A stretch of 64,000 bases of DNA from NCBI GenBank assembly GCA_047967505.1, contig CM106539.1. The stretch is one strand, 5' to 3'. The notes beneath the pieces were generated by a model. It ran no database searches. It was given only the letters and a program-made list of their open reading frames with translations, and had not been told where the DNA came from. This DNA comes from Dipteris shenzhenensis (Eukaryota; Polypodiophyta; Polypodiopsida; Gleicheniales). Below, piece after piece: positions 46,506 to 58,760 of this stretch (the first letter of the stretch is position 1; every line of letters starts with the position of its first letter). The position numbers and the translations under genes were made by a program.

Positions 46506-48244
46506 AAACAACCACAAAGATGAAATCAGTTGTGTCCACAATTCCACTTCTATGAAAATCATGCCTCCTCCGTTTGCATGAGCAGATACTATTTCCATCG
46601 TCTCGCACACGAGAGAATTCATGTCAGGATATGTTATGAAGGAAGGAAGAAAGAATGAAGTTACGAGAAGTAATTGGGAAACAACAGGACCCCTCTCAAA
46701 GTTTTCACTGTCGATTTCCATGGACTCGCTGGGAAGGTCTCTGTAAGAAGCCATCGTTTCAACACAACGAGGGCAATGAATACTTGGCAAAAGAAGGGTG
46801 GGAAGAGGACAAGACAGCATAAAAGGCATGCTATCATTTTATACGCATTCAGGGCGGTGCAACCAAGTAGCCAGTGAGACACAAATTCGGAAGCCTGTTC
46901 TAATTGGTGCGAAAGCGGTGGAAAAAACGTACAAGCGTGCACCACTTCGAACTACTCAATGGTTGCCATTGTCTCTTCGGATTCCAAGAAGCCCAGTGGT
47001 GGGAAACGAATACAAACATCCACCGCCTCGAAGCAATCGGTCGTTGGCCTTCTCTTTCGGGCTTTTATCATTGACGCTTGAGACTGTGGGGGATTGCCTT
47101 CTTTGTTGTCCTATACCAGCGGCATACGAATTGCTGTGAAGCAACAAGCGATCTTTTTTTGGGCGGAGGAAGGGAACTTGGTAACACAGAGTCGCTTGTG
47201 CAATACAAGTGACCCAAGGGTGCACTAAAAGACTCCATGTAATCCGTGAGGAGAACAACACGGGAAATAGCAAGAGGAAAGCACGTGAAGGGAGCAACGC
47301 CATGCAAGAACACCTCGATGTACTGCCATGCAACAGAAGAAAAGAACGAGCCAATATGCGAGCAGGAGAACATCATGTGCAACATCCACATTCAATTTGG
47401 TACTCACTCACTTCCCTCCATAACATATCCGCTTTGGTTACTCCAAATCTTACATTGGTTACTCCCAATCTTACTTTGAGATCTTCCTCCCTTCCCTTCA
47501 CACACCCAATAACATTACTCCAACTAGTTAGAGGCACATTAGGTTACTCACTTCCCTTCACTCCCGTCACATCCACATTGGATACCCCCAATCTTACTAT
47601 GAGACCTTACTCACTTCCCTTCCCACACCCACTAACATTCCTCCAAAGTGGTGAGAAGTAGAGTGGCTCCTCACACGTCTCAATCGAGGTGGCCAATCAC
47701 AACGAGGCACGGACCACGCCAAAAATACGAGGCATGGACCACGCCAGAACACCACAAAATAGAAAATCTACAAAGCGTCCAATCAAAATAACAAGAAAAC
47801 TAAATAAATAAATAATCCACAATTTCTAATTTTCCCTTCTCCATGGGAGGTACACTTTACATAAGCCTACGCACCAAGGCAGGCCAAAAAACAAAAACCA
47901 GGCACGTGGACCAATAAACAATTTATGAATAAAAACAAAAGCGAATTCCAAATTTTGCCTATCCCCGGGACGAAGCCTTCACGAAGGCCTACACAGAGGC
48001 AGGCTAAGAAAAAAATAGATAAAAATGTAATGTTCATGCATTTTTTTATTTTAATTTTTATTTTTTTTGAACACACCCACACTACACTCACGCACTTGTG
48101 GTCCTATCGAGCCCTGGACCGGTGGGAAATGGGTCCACAGCTAGGTGTGGCACTCACACACTTAATGGAATGTTCATGCATTTTAACAACCTTAATCTCT
48201 TTCTTTAGTGGAAGTAGGAATATGTACTTAGGGCCTTATGTCAT
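46506..48244. other. No gene recognised upstream of p24
   Basis: Open frames on both strands near 46485-47660 overlap each other and lack domains. CACTCACTTCCCTTC is repeated near 47400, 47490, 47540 and 47600 (a TTACTC..CTTCCCTTC.C..C repeat), and ACGAGGCA.GGACCACGCCA is duplicated at 47703 and 47730. This stretch may include distal regulatory DNA of the p24 gene. Confidence 0.4.
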
Positions 48245-48356
48245 GGAAAGGAAATACGGAAGGAACACCGGGACCATGGGAAATAGCACTCCATGCTCTA
48301 GACCTCAAGGTGCTATTTCCCACACTCTTGAGAACCATTGATGTGACATTTCCTTT
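48245..48356. repeat. Imperfect inverted repeat 500 bp upstream of p24 start
   Basis: GGGAAATAGCAC (48278-48289) pairs exactly with GTGCTATTTCCC (48310-48321) across a 20-base loop, and outer arms AAAGGAAAT (48247) and ATTTCCTTT (48348) extend it. It may be a small MITE-like insertion or a regulatory hairpin. Confidence 0.5.
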
Positions 48357-48855
48357 ATAGGAAAAACATCAGAATTAGGCTCTTCCAAGAGAAAAGCATC
48401 CAAAATGTAAGCACTGCTTACTTTTGTTTTATTAGTTGAAAATATATTTGATTAGGGGAAATTTCAATACGTGGGCAGAGCCAGAAAATCCTTGATTTCT
48501 CTCAGCAATCAGCAGAGAAGGAAAACGCTTGATCTCAAGGTCATTCTGATTGCAGAGAGGGCAGAATTGAATGCTTGATTTGCAGGTGCTTCTAAGGATC
48601 AGAGCAAAAGGAGGTTCAGCAAAGAAAAGAGAATCATCCGAATTGATGCAAGGAAGGGGAGCGACAGTAGAAGAGAGCGAGCGCCGGAGAAACTCTTTTT
48701 GATTTCGAGGTGCATCTGTGGACTCATCAAACGCAGAGTCCGTGGTGGAGCAGTAGAGGAAGGGGCAGATTTCTGAGGGTCGTCTCACGCAGCGGCGGAA
48801 AAGGGAGCACCTTTGAGACCACATGCGATCCGGACACAGATCACCAAATCGCAGA

Positions 48856-50026
48856 ATGGAAATATCGTGTATACCGCACCTGTTCCTCATCGTCCTTCTC
48901 TGTATCTGCGGCGTTTCTGGCATGCGCTTCGACATGGATGCCAGCGACACCAAGTGTTTTATGGAAGAGCTGACTGCTAAGGCTCTGGTGCTCGGGAGCT
49001 ATCGTGTGGTCTCGGAAAACGCACCTAGAATCTCCGTCAAGGTTGGTCGGGATTAGTCCACATGTGATGCGCCTTCTTTCTCGTTTACTATTAAATGGCC
49101 TTACAAATTCACAAATTGCACAAGCGTTCTCTGTTCAAAAGTTCCTAGGCGATTAAAAGATGTAATCCTAGCAAATGGTAGATTTCTATAACCTTTCCTT
49201 CTTTGGTTTTAGGTCTCCTCTCCGTATGGAAACCCGGTGCATTTCCAAGAACACGTAAGCGAAGGTGAATTCGGCTTCAATGCGGATGAGGCGGGTAACT
49301 ACATGGCATGCTTCTGGATACCCGAGGCTCACAGAGAAATTAAGATCAGCGTTGAGTTAGACTGGAAGACGGGAGTTGCAGCCAAAGACTGGGCCAGCAT
49401 TGCCAAACGAGAGAGTATCGATGTAAGGCTGCATATTTTAAACGTTCAATCCGATCTGTGTTCGCTCTTTCTATTTCTCTGCGAGCGATTAGAACGAGAT
49501 TGAGTGCTCTCGGGCTCTTAAAGAGAGTATAGATACCTGCACAGAAGAAGTTTCTAATTGAAATCTGTGGAAAAGCTAGTGTTTTTTACTGTGTTGATGC
49601 ATGGAGTCCATATATCTCAACGTTGCTGCATTTGCGTATATGGGCATAGGTTGTCTAATGCAGTAATGGAAGGAAAGTTTATATGAATTTTCGTGTTGCC
49701 TGAGCAGGATATTGAACTTGAATTAAGAAAGCTGGAAGATTCAGTCCAAGCTATCCATGACGCCATGCTGTATTTGCGTCAAAGGTAGGGTGGCCTTAAG
49801 CTTGTGTCATGTTGGATGTTAATGCTCTGTTGTTTCATGCTTTTGTATGTAGAAGTTGAAATGCTCTATATTTCTGGTCAGGGAGGAGGAGATGCGCAAC
49901 GTCAGTGAGACCACAAACACTCGAATGGCATGGTTTAGCATTTCATCCCTTTTCATAAGCTTAGTAGTGGCTGGTTTACAGCTATGGCACTTGAAGACGT
50001 TCTTTGAGAGAAAGAAGCTGCTGTAA
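48856..50026 (+). CDS. p24-delta family transmembrane emp24/GOLD-domain cargo receptor (four exons)
   Basis: p24 proteins are type I membrane cargo receptors that cycle between ER and Golgi in COPII and COPI vesicles. Exons read 48856-49041, 49213-49422, 49708-49784 and 49882-50026, with GT..AG introns and every junction in frame, giving 205 residues (family about 200-215). Residues 1-22 are a signal peptide (MEISCIPHLFLIVLLCICG). The GOLD domain spans roughly 23-125, with Cys34 (DTKCFMEEL) and Cys95 (YMACFW) as the expected disulfide. A coiled-coil region is at about 133-170 with a possible N-glycosylation site NVS at 164. The membrane segment is about 175-195, and the short tail KTFFERKKLL carries the FF (COPII) and KKxx (COPI) sorting motifs. 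The delta assignment rests on tail and length. An in-frame ATG at 48823 would bury the signal peptide, so 48856 is preferred. It is surrounded by transposons but shows no lesion. Confidence 0.93.
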
Positions 50027-53000
50027 GGCCTCATTAATCACTCTCTTTAATTTATCAACCAAGTAGACCAGAGAGTCACTCGTATTTTTGGTGGCCAGTC
50101 ACACCTTGGTTTTCCATGGTATTTGATGAGCTGCTTGAAAGCATGAGTGCTCAACGCATTGGTGAAATTTTCCTGCGATTTACAGTTTTGATACTCCGGA
50201 TGCTCAAGGGTGCTACATGCTTAGGATTGCCAGTGTGGGAGTCCTAAGCAATGTATGGTGATGAGAGCAGAGAAGAAACTCTCTCCAAAGAAAAAGCTGC
50301 TTTTTTCCTTAAACTTTGAATTTAGCCTCTCTTAATGGTTAACAGACCATGTGAATGAGAGGAGACAATGCCAAACCCTTCATGAGATGTGATACTGGCC
50401 ACTTTCGTTGCCAGCTCATGAAAAAAAGCAATCTTCTTTTGTTTTAATGCTGTCTTGTATCCTAATTTTGAAAGGTACGTGTGCGCTTCTTGTAGAGGCT
50501 GTACTTCAAAGCTTGCTTATTTCAGGGAGTCTTCCATACTTAATCTAATTGAGCTGTTTTATATTTTTTCTGGAAATAGTTTTTCTGAAGATCCTAGCGT
50601 TTCCCTATTTGCTATCTTTCTGCTTAGAAATGCTCCTTTGGGTCTTCATAGGGAGTTCTAGCTTGTTAGCCTTCTCCTTTCATCACAGGTAAATCTGCCC
50701 TTCTCCTGCAGAGGGCTGACAGAAGCTTAGTACAAAGACTGTTGTGTAAATGAATGGTCAAGGCTGTGTGGGTGTGTCGATATGTTTGTGATTTATATCT
50801 TTGTAATACGGTCTACACTGCTGATGACATGGGTAGGAATGTCATAACAGCTAGTCCCTGCTATGCATGATAGATGGTTTTCAACCTCAGGTTGGCGATC
50901 ATCAAATTGAATCTGATATATGTGCTATTTTCTAATCAGTTACAGTTCAGCTTGCAGCAACTCTGGATTTGCCCTTTTTTAGTGCTCTTATCCTCTTGTT
51001 TAATTCCCTTTGATGCTTTCTCAATTTGACTGAGTTTCTTATTTGGATGTGTGTTATTTTTTTGGGGTTGCTAAGCTTTTCTTGTTTACTTCCTCTTCAT
51101 CATTTCCTTCTTTTTTGTTCCATGTATATGTTAGCAAATTAGTTATTGTTTCTTCTTCTTTTACAATTTACAAATTTTTGGTTTAGGTTGGGTTGTGATG
51201 GAAATTTAACCTAATTATTTAAAAAATGTAAATTTTAAATATAGGGGTACTTTAAAGGTGTGCTTGCTCGCACGTGTTAAAACATGGTTTTTTACAGATT
51301 GGCCACCTTGGGAAATATAGATTCTGGACTTGTAATTGTTGATGGCATACCTAAAAGAGTTCATGTATAGAGCCAAGCAGGATTATCATCTTAGACTTTC
51401 AGAATGACCTTGGTATGGTTTTGTTTGTTGACAACTTTGGCTATTCATCACTCTAACCTTGTGTGTATAAGCTATGTTGACTCTTGGATACCATGTAAGC
51501 GTAGGTTTGTCATTGTTGGTGCTAGGCATCTCCAGGGTTCATTCTTTTTTATCATGCTTGACAATCTTTGGGCCTAATAAGCTTGGATTGAGTCAGAATG
51601 TCTGAGTATTGAAGTGGATGTAAGGCAGGTGACTTGCATTCATTTTTGGATATGATAATAACATAAGCGATGCTTTGCTTACTAAGTATGTAAGCAATGC
51701 TTTGTATGTAGTTTCTAGTTTTGCCGTGTACCAAAGACTTTCTTTATTGAGATTGAGAGCTCTAAATTGCTTGAGGACAAGGTATCACATCTAGACATGG
51801 GAATTTTCTTTTCATGAGAAGCTCCTCTCTCTTATTAGGAGTGTGCCCCTAGCTAGTAGATTGCCTCCTCCACTTCCTCGCCTTCATGACAATGCCAAGT
51901 TTTTTTTAGTGTAGATGTTCTTATCGATAGAGATGTGATCTTGATCCAATCACATGCTTTGACTTTCTTTTTGTTGGAGAAGATCAAGGCTTTTTTACCC
52001 TTTGTTTTGTTTTGTTTTTTTTGGTGGGGAGGAGGGGTATCTAGGTTCTACGGAGGTGGTACTCATGTGATTATATTTGAGGATGGCCAGCCCAAAAGCA
52101 AGTTGGTAACTATGAAAAAAGTGCACTTTGGCCATATGCCTCACATTGCAACAGCAAGAGTAACCTTAACCAAAGGACAAGCAAGCATTACTAAATAAGA
52201 TCACTAAAGTTGACTCAACTGCTCCATTGCCGTATTAATCACACAAGCCACCTTGATACCCTTTTGAAAATAGTGTGGTCCTAATAGCATATAGCATCGT
52301 AATGCAAAGAGTGGGCTAGCAAGCTCCTAATCATCGTACAGAAGGGAATCTCATTGGTTCCCCTTAAGATAGAAGCTAGCTTTGGATTCAACCTTGTACT
52401 AATCCTTAAATCTTAGCTCAATATTTGCAACTCCCTAATATAAATCCCAATGGCCACATTTTGTTTTGCAAACACACACTATTGTGATTGGGAAAGTACA
52501 TCAATAATTGAGATAGTGCCATCATTTTCCATATTTCCAACCAAGCATGACTCAAATCATCCTCAATCCTAATAGCATTTATGTAGCAATCTTGTAAGAT
52601 AGAAGCATGTGCCAGAGAAGTATACTTGATTAATAGAAACCCTACTAACATCCTACAAGATGTACTAGAAGAGTCATTCACAAGAACTAATCCATTAGAT
52701 GATCATTTAGTTTTCACAAGATACTCAAAAGAGTCTAAAGTGCGATCCACTCAATACTTTGTAGAGACGTCCTCATTAATGAGAGTTCCTTATACATTGA
52801 TTTGCATATTATTACTTATTAGTAATTCGAGTCTCACAAGGAGACTTGTGGCTTTTGAAGGCCTACGTGACGATAAGCTTCTAGATGAAAGATTGTACCT
52901 AGGTAGACTGCAGATTACTAGAAGCTTTAACAAATGTCTGAAACACAATTAGAACGATACAACAAGTATACGGCCAAGCAAGAAGAGCACCTACACATTG

Positions 53001-53477
53001 AGCTGCGAGAAGTTGGTAGAAGCAAACCTAAGAGAGAGAAATTTGGAGCTACGGATGGATGACCAATGGTGAGAATGCAAATAGTAGACGGCCCCTAGCA
53101 ATGAAGAGGACGACTGAGCAGACCATGGCGATGCTCCAAGAAAGTGTGTGTGACTATTATGTCCAAACTAGGAGTGAACGATTCCTTGAATTGCGATCAA
53201 GACATGTTGAGGACCTAGCTATGGAAGGGCCATTGTGGTGTTTGCACGAAGACTCCAAAAATTCTTCACAGAGAGTCCGAACACCGACTATTTTCAAGAA
53301 TTTGTCTATGCACAAACCTACGAGCACAGTTATCAACTAGGTGGGTGAGCATTAGGTCTAAAGGCGAGGTGTGCCTCAAATTGAGAACATCACATAGAGA
53401 GGACGGGCCACAAGCAAGTCCGGACTATAACTAGCGAGTCTTAGAAACAAGGTGAATTTCATTCAAGGGGCCTGCCC
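50027..53477. other. p24 3' flank and unrecognised DNA
   Basis: The first several hundred bases are probably 3' untranslated sequence of the p24 gene. Beyond about 50850 only T-rich DNA and short chance frames are visible. The plus frame 53059-53340 (MTNGENANSRRPLAMKRTTE) has no recognisable domain. Confidence 0.4.
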
Positions 53478-54110
53478 TCATGATATTGAAGTTGTAGCGT
53501 ATGTAATGGAATGGTCTGACCAGTAAGCAATGTTTATACCAAATGTTTGTTTTTGGGAGCAGTTGTTTGTCCAAATGTCATCCAATGTTGATCCATATAC
53601 AGTTGTTGGTTCTGTAATCTTTTGTTTCATGCAGTTTTGGTTCATGAAATCTTGTAGTTGTGTTCTTTGTTTTGTGTTGACTTTGTATTTGATGCTAAAG
53701 TCACCGACTATGTATGTTATTGTGTTGTTTTTTATTTTTGTTAGCAGTTTTTGTATGCTTCTGATTAATATCTCTGTTCTTGCTCTTGGTGCCTTATATA
53801 TGTTGATTATAGCCAGTCTTACTTTGTTTTTTGTTATGATGGTAGTGAGCAATGACTGGGTATCGTTTCTGTTTTCGTAATGCACCTCTGTAATGTCTAT
53901 TTCTTGTTTGTAGTATGTTGCTATCCCTAGGCCCTCTTTTCTTGTTATTTCTTTGAATCATGGAATGTGTAGTCTTTTAGTATCTGTCATTCTTGTTTCT
54001 TGGAAGCATATGATGTCTGTTGCTTTTATGTTTTTTGTTGAGAGTATGTCATCCGCATGTGCAATGGTTGAGTAAGTATTCAGTGATTGGATTGTTATTC
54101 CTTGTGTTTC
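53478..54110 (-). pseudogene. Apurinic-like endonuclease domain of Helentron
   Basis: Exonuclease/endonuclease/phosphatase fold. The minus strand reads SLNTYSTIAHADD, ATDIICFQETRMTDTK (catalytic Glu), then RLAIINIYKAPRAR, TYIVGDFSIKYK (the usual GDFN motif with N lost), TTVYGSTLDDIWTNN and WSDHSITYA (the terminal SDH motif). The stretch before 53885 contains one stop. Its position after a PIF1-like helicase in the same frame separates it from a LINE endonuclease, which precedes an RT. Confidence 0.75.
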
Positions 54111-54173
54111 GGTTGTACGTATATTTTGTTGATGTATAGGCCATGCACATGTCTACTAGAGTCTTTTTATTTC

Positions 54174-55480
54174 TTATATTACTTTGTTGTCACCTTTTAT
54201 GTGTTTTGCTTCTATTTTGTTGAGCAAGTAGACTTTTTTTGGTGCACGTACTCTTGATAGCGATGTGTACACCAGGCCGTGTGTTTTCACGTGAGTTGGG
54301 TCGAACGGTACTGACTCCATTGTGAGCCCTTGTGATCGGTGGATAGTTCTGGCGGACGCTAGCTGGATTGGGAATTGTGTTCTTGTTATCATATTGAGTT
54401 GGGTTTTCCCTATTTGAAATTCCCTCTGTATCGGAACTATGGGTGTCCATTTTGTTGGTGTGCCTTTCTCATATAGTGCTTTGTTTTTGTACCTAGTGTT
54501 TCGTCCAATCAAATCTGATCCATATGACTCTTTGTGTTTGGCCTATGTTTGATCCCATGAACAATCCATCTGCGCCATTCACAAGGCCATCGCTAATGTC
54601 CAAGTTTCCTGAGCAGATTTCAATAATCATTCCAATTTTTAATTTCAATTCATAGTGTAGTCCTCCTGTGGATTCTGTTGGTATTTTTATTGTTTTTTTG
54701 CATGTCTTCTTTCTATGGTCCTCTGCTTGTATTATGTGAGGTTGTCCTTGTAGTATTTGGAAGACTTCTTCGTTGTGCTAATCTTTTAGTGCATTTGTGT
54801 AGAAAAGGTGTGGAATCTTCTCCTTCTATGGAGGATGTCTATTGTATAACTTGTTCAGTGTTTCGATGTCTCGTTCAGTTTGGTTGCCCACTCTTATTTT
54901 ATTAATGATGTCTAAGTATTGAATGTGTGTCTATCTCATTGGTTCCTCGAGCTCGTACTATTTGATTTGTGTTTTCCAGATGTTAGTCGAGAGTGTTGCA
55001 CTTGTGTCTTTGTCGTCGAAGATCCAGTTGTCTCTAGTTGGGCGAGCTTGGCACAGGTCGCCACATAGCAGGACGTCGACACCTCCAAAAGGTTCCGCGT
55101 AGCTGTGTTTTATTTCATACATTCGCATGTCAGCAACTGCAAACGTAGCGTGGCCTACTAGTAGCAAGATTTCATCGATAACTATTAGCTCCATGCTTTC
55201 ATATAGTATGGAAAGTGTTTGAATCTTATCTAGTGCGGGCCCTATATGTAGTTTGCAAGTATTAGGGATAAATGTAAGGCTGCGTGTATCATGTTCCCAC
55301 CAATGTTTCTTGTTGCTTTTCCAGTGTATGCTAGAAGCAAGGCTCTTTGTTTTTCTGCGTTGTTTGTGTCTCTGTGGGAGTAGAGGGCTTGTACAATTAG
55401 GAGTAGCACGTATGTTTTACTTATTCCTGCATTCCCGAAAAGGAAAGATGTATAGGTGTTGCTGGATCCTTTCTTTTCTT
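54174..55480 (-). pseudogene. PIF1-like helicase domain of Helentron
   Basis: Walker A region LFGNAGISKTYVLL near 55400-55445 (the usual GTGKT reads GISKT), AYTGKATRNIGG, Walker B LIVIDEI near 55185, PFGGVDVLLCGDLCQARPT near 55085, and C-terminal motifs RTQFPIQLASARTIHRSQGL and THGLVYTSLSRVR (54240-54370). These are the conserved blocks of Helitron helicases, which unwind DNA during rolling-circle transposition. A frameshift lies near 55255, and the region 54520-54950 is poorly preserved. Confidence 0.85.
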
Positions 55481-55589
55481 TAAAATTATGTCGTCCACTA
55501 TGAGACGTTATTCTTTGTCATTTAGATTCCTGAAAAGCCTGAAAAGCCAGTGGTATTCTTCATTTGGCATTTGTTCCACTGTGTCCGTG

Positions 55590-56980
55590 GGTGTTGCATT
55601 GAGTTTCTTTTGGTTTGAATGCGTACCGATGTCAAGGTTGAGGTCATATTGGTCGTGCTCGTGCCATGAATCGGATGAGGTTATCGATGAAGCAGATTCA
55701 CTTTCGGGTCCCTGCCGTTCTTCAATTGGAAGAATTGTTTTTTGTTATTGGCTTCTGTTCATTTCTATTGTTTGCTCATTCGTTGTGTAAGTTTCTTGCC
55801 ATGTTTCTTTGTGAGTCTGTATTGAGTGCTCGTTCACAATGAATGGTAGGTATAGCATGCAAAGCTCTCTAAAGTGGTTTTTGTGTCTTTCTCTCTTGAG
55901 TAGTTGTTGAACCTTATTATCTTTGGTCTTTTCCTTTTATTTCCTTTGCCTGCAGTCAATGTATATTGGCTCGCAAATTGTGCTAGCCAAATGTCTTGTA
56001 ATGTACCATTTCGATTCTTGTACTTTGTCACAATGTCATCAAAAAATATTTCTCTATGGTTCTAATTGTTCTAGTTGCCATCTTTGTTTTAGCAACAATG
56101 TTCATTCTTTTGGCTTGCTGGTGTTTATGTACATAAACTCTCTTGTGCTGCTATGTAGCGGTAATGAGAGGGACAAATATATAGCTTGTTGTGCACTAAT
56201 GTGTTGTGTATTTAGTATTGCATTTCCCATTTTCCTTACTCTTTCATTTGCTGGCGCTCCATCTTTGACGCATTGATCTATTGCCTATTTCACTACCTCT
56301 ACTGTTGCTTTATCTGACGTTGCCATGTATGAAGTGCAGTATGCTGCTGCTCCATGCAGATTTATAGTGAATTGTATGTCTATGTTTGCTCCCCATAGTT
56401 TTGACAATTTTGGGTTGAAGTTGTTTGTATATATGTCTTTTGGATGTCTTTTCAAAAACACCATTGGTTGTGTTAGCCTTGATCTTAAGGCAACCATATA
56501 TTGGTTTTTCATAAACCCTAAATGATTGAGGAATGTGTTGTAGTCCATATTGTCAATCATTGTTTCTTATAACATTTTGATAATGTGTTTGTCTTTTGTG
56601 TTGACCTCTTGCTGCTCCTCATCTTTCAATGGCCACAAAATCATTGTCTCGTGCATGGACGGTCTTGGGAAGCCAAATCTACATCGTTTTCTAGGCCTTC
56701 GACATGATTTATGATGCTTGTGCACTTGAATGTCTTTTTCTTGTAGTTCTAGTTGTGCGATATCTATTGCGATGTACTTGTCAATGAAATTGACAATCTC
56801 CATTGTCGTTGATTTTGAAATGCCCGGTGCATCTTTGATCCACAACAAGCTGTGATCATGTCAGCTTCCTCTATTTTGAATTCGGTCACGAAGAAGTAAT
56901 CATCCACTTGTCTTACAATTGTGTGGTCTTTTGAAATTAGTTCCTTTAAAGCTTCGAATCTATGCACATAGTACTGTGCT
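55590..56980 (-). pseudogene. Rep-associated N-terminal part of Helentron
   Basis: Frames on the minus strand give HRFEALKELISKDHTIVRQV and DDYFFVTEFKIEEA, then, after a one-base shift, HDHSLLWIKDAP at 56855; this is where the HUH nuclease motif of Helitron Rep normally sits (here H-D-H). Next come NFIDKYIAIDI, VHKHHKSCRRPRKRCRFGFP (His/Cys-rich, characteristic of this family), then KLSKLWGANIDIQFTINLHG and AAYCTSYMA. A further piece, RPKIIRFNNYSREKD near 55915, precedes the helicase. Frameshifts and stops occur throughout; the catalytic Tyr residues could not be placed. Confidence 0.7.
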
Positions 56981-56999
56981 GTTGTGATCCGATCTGATC

Positions 57000-58199
57000 A
57001 AATTAACTCTCGCACTCTGGATGTTTGTTTTGCTATCAATGCACATCCGAATATTGCAAATGAAGCTATGTCACTACATTTTAAAGCAACAAGACATTTT
57101 CCCCTACTCACTGAGTTGGTGATATTTGTGTTGAATTTGCAATGTGCAGCGTGGAGTATGCCCCATCACATTGATGCGCACACAAGTCAATCAAATAAGA
57201 ATCCTTAAAGACTCATAATGCATTGATATTTTCAGTTATACCTACTAATTTTCTAATGTCTTAATTCTTGCTATAGCTTAAAGGGTTAAAAAATTAATGA
57301 TAAAAGATGATATTCAACAAAAATTTGATAATGCAAACTTATCACGTCATATCCTTGGATTATTATTTGCATTTAATGATGATCTTTTGATTTTTATGCT
57401 ATCTTCTCTATCTACTTTTGTAATAACTTTAAAGTATATGGAATCTCTACATCCTACAAACATACATAAAGGACATTTGGATTCTATTTTGGATGTAAGA
57501 CAATAAATAAGGCAACCCATGGCCCTCCTTTTGGAACCTCTTGATAATAAGGCAAGAAAAAGGGTGGCTGTCCCTTTTTTGGTGTTTGTATGTGATATTG
57601 TCAAGACTACAGCTAGACTTGGTAAGAAATATTTAAATCTTTAACATCAATAACCATAGGTGCACAAGTCCTTTCTAATAAGAGTTCACAGCCTCTACAG
57701 GGAGCAAACAATAGTATCCAGTAGGCTCCAATAGTTGGCCAAAATCCCTTGTGTAGATAGACCAACAAGGAGTTGCTAGAAATCCAAAAACCCAATGTAT
57801 GATGCCTCCAAAAATTCCAAGTCAAGAGTAGCACTAGTAGGGGAAATAGCAATAGTAGTAGTAGCAGCTCTAGAGATAGCAACATCATAGAAGGAATAGT
57901 ACTAGTAGCTCTAGGAATAGCAACAGGGACAGTGGCAATAGCTCTAGAGACAATAATAGTAGCAGTAGGAATAGAGATTTTTGCTCTAGGTATGGCATTA
58001 TGGATAGTAGCGACTCCCATTCTCTTTCTTTGAGTTTTAATTACATGTGCTAAAAATTGGTGTCTTCTATATATCTTGTATAGTCCTATTAAACCAAAGT
58101 AGAAAGGATATTTTAGGATTGATAGTAGCATCATTAAAAAGAATTTTTTGGCTATCCACATGGGCAATAGCTCATATGCTCTTACTTTTTTCCACACTT
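57000..58199. other. No confirmed gene; AGTAGC-type microsatellite
   Basis: The minus frame 57613-58197 is kept open partly by an AGTAGTAGTAGCAGCTCTAG-like and TAGCAATAGTA-like run (57820-57990) that encodes a meaningless Leu/Ile/Thr-rich stretch. No domain was recognised. The right part may include eroded retroelement DNA continuous with the copia gag remnant. Confidence 0.4.
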
Positions 58200-58760
58200 C
58201 TTTCCTAGTTTCTTAAGCATTGCCAAGGATAATAGCCCTCTAGTTAAGTGGCTCTCCCATAAGCAGGTGAATTTCTTCCAAGATCTTGGGAAAATAACAA
58301 ATTGGTGGAAGACATCTTCTATTAACCCTTGGAATCTCTTGCATGTCCCATTTGTCTATTTTTTATGAAAAGCATAAAGCAAGTTATTAGTTACATGCCT
58401 CAAGATGTAAATTACTTATGGCAAATCTATATGGAGTCCTCCTAGGGAAATATTGAGAGCTGTAATAGGCATTCCATATGAAGGAGCCAAAGATTGATTG
58501 AGACTAACTTCTTGTCTTAAATGCTCTTATCATTGTTTGCAAGTTGATCCCTCAAATCTGCAATATTAGATATATGCTCCCAGATTGAGCAAATATCCTG
58601 CATCTTAAGCTCATTGAGTTGATTATGCAATACAATCATTTGTGTTTCATTTTGACATGATACATATTTGCCAATCTATCCCACAAATACTTTGCAAGCA
58701 TGCATGATCTCATATTTTTCATTATGTGTCTCATTATTGCAAGAGCACTAAGAGACAAAG
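58200..58760 (-). pseudogene. Copia gag remnant, minus strand
   Basis: On the minus strand MRSCMLAKYLWDRLANMYHV, then after a stop LYCIINSMSLRCRIFAQSGS and ISNIADLRDQLAN match the copia gag pattern (LWD.L..MY, L...L.....M.EG.S....I.....L..QL). It abuts the broken end of the LINE reverse transcriptase at about 58760, so one interrupted or replaced the other. Confidence 0.6.

Larger units (their letters stand above)
53478..56990 (-). mobile_element. Helentron-type Helitron relic (Rep, helicase, endonuclease)
   Basis: On the minus strand, reading from 56990 down to 53478, there are Rep-associated sequence, a PIF1-like helicase and an endonuclease, in the order known for Helentron (Helitron2) elements. 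The helicase C-terminus and the endonuclease are in the same frame, separated by about 60 codons containing three stops, so they were probably one polyprotein. Element ends were not identified. Many lesions make it inactive. Confidence 0.75.

Noticed and set aside
46485-47660. Overlapping open frames upstream of p24 as a possible second host gene
   Set aside because: Frames on both strands overlap, none carries a recognisable domain or plausible splice structure; left as unassigned.
48432-48953. 173-codon minus-strand open frame over the p24 first exon
   Set aside because: Antisense shadow of the p24 5' region; no domain, and the plus strand has a clean signal peptide and splice structure.
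57613-58197. 194-codon minus-strand open frame
   Set aside because: Contains a microsatellite-derived Leu/Ile/Thr stretch, no domain and no start context; likely chance.
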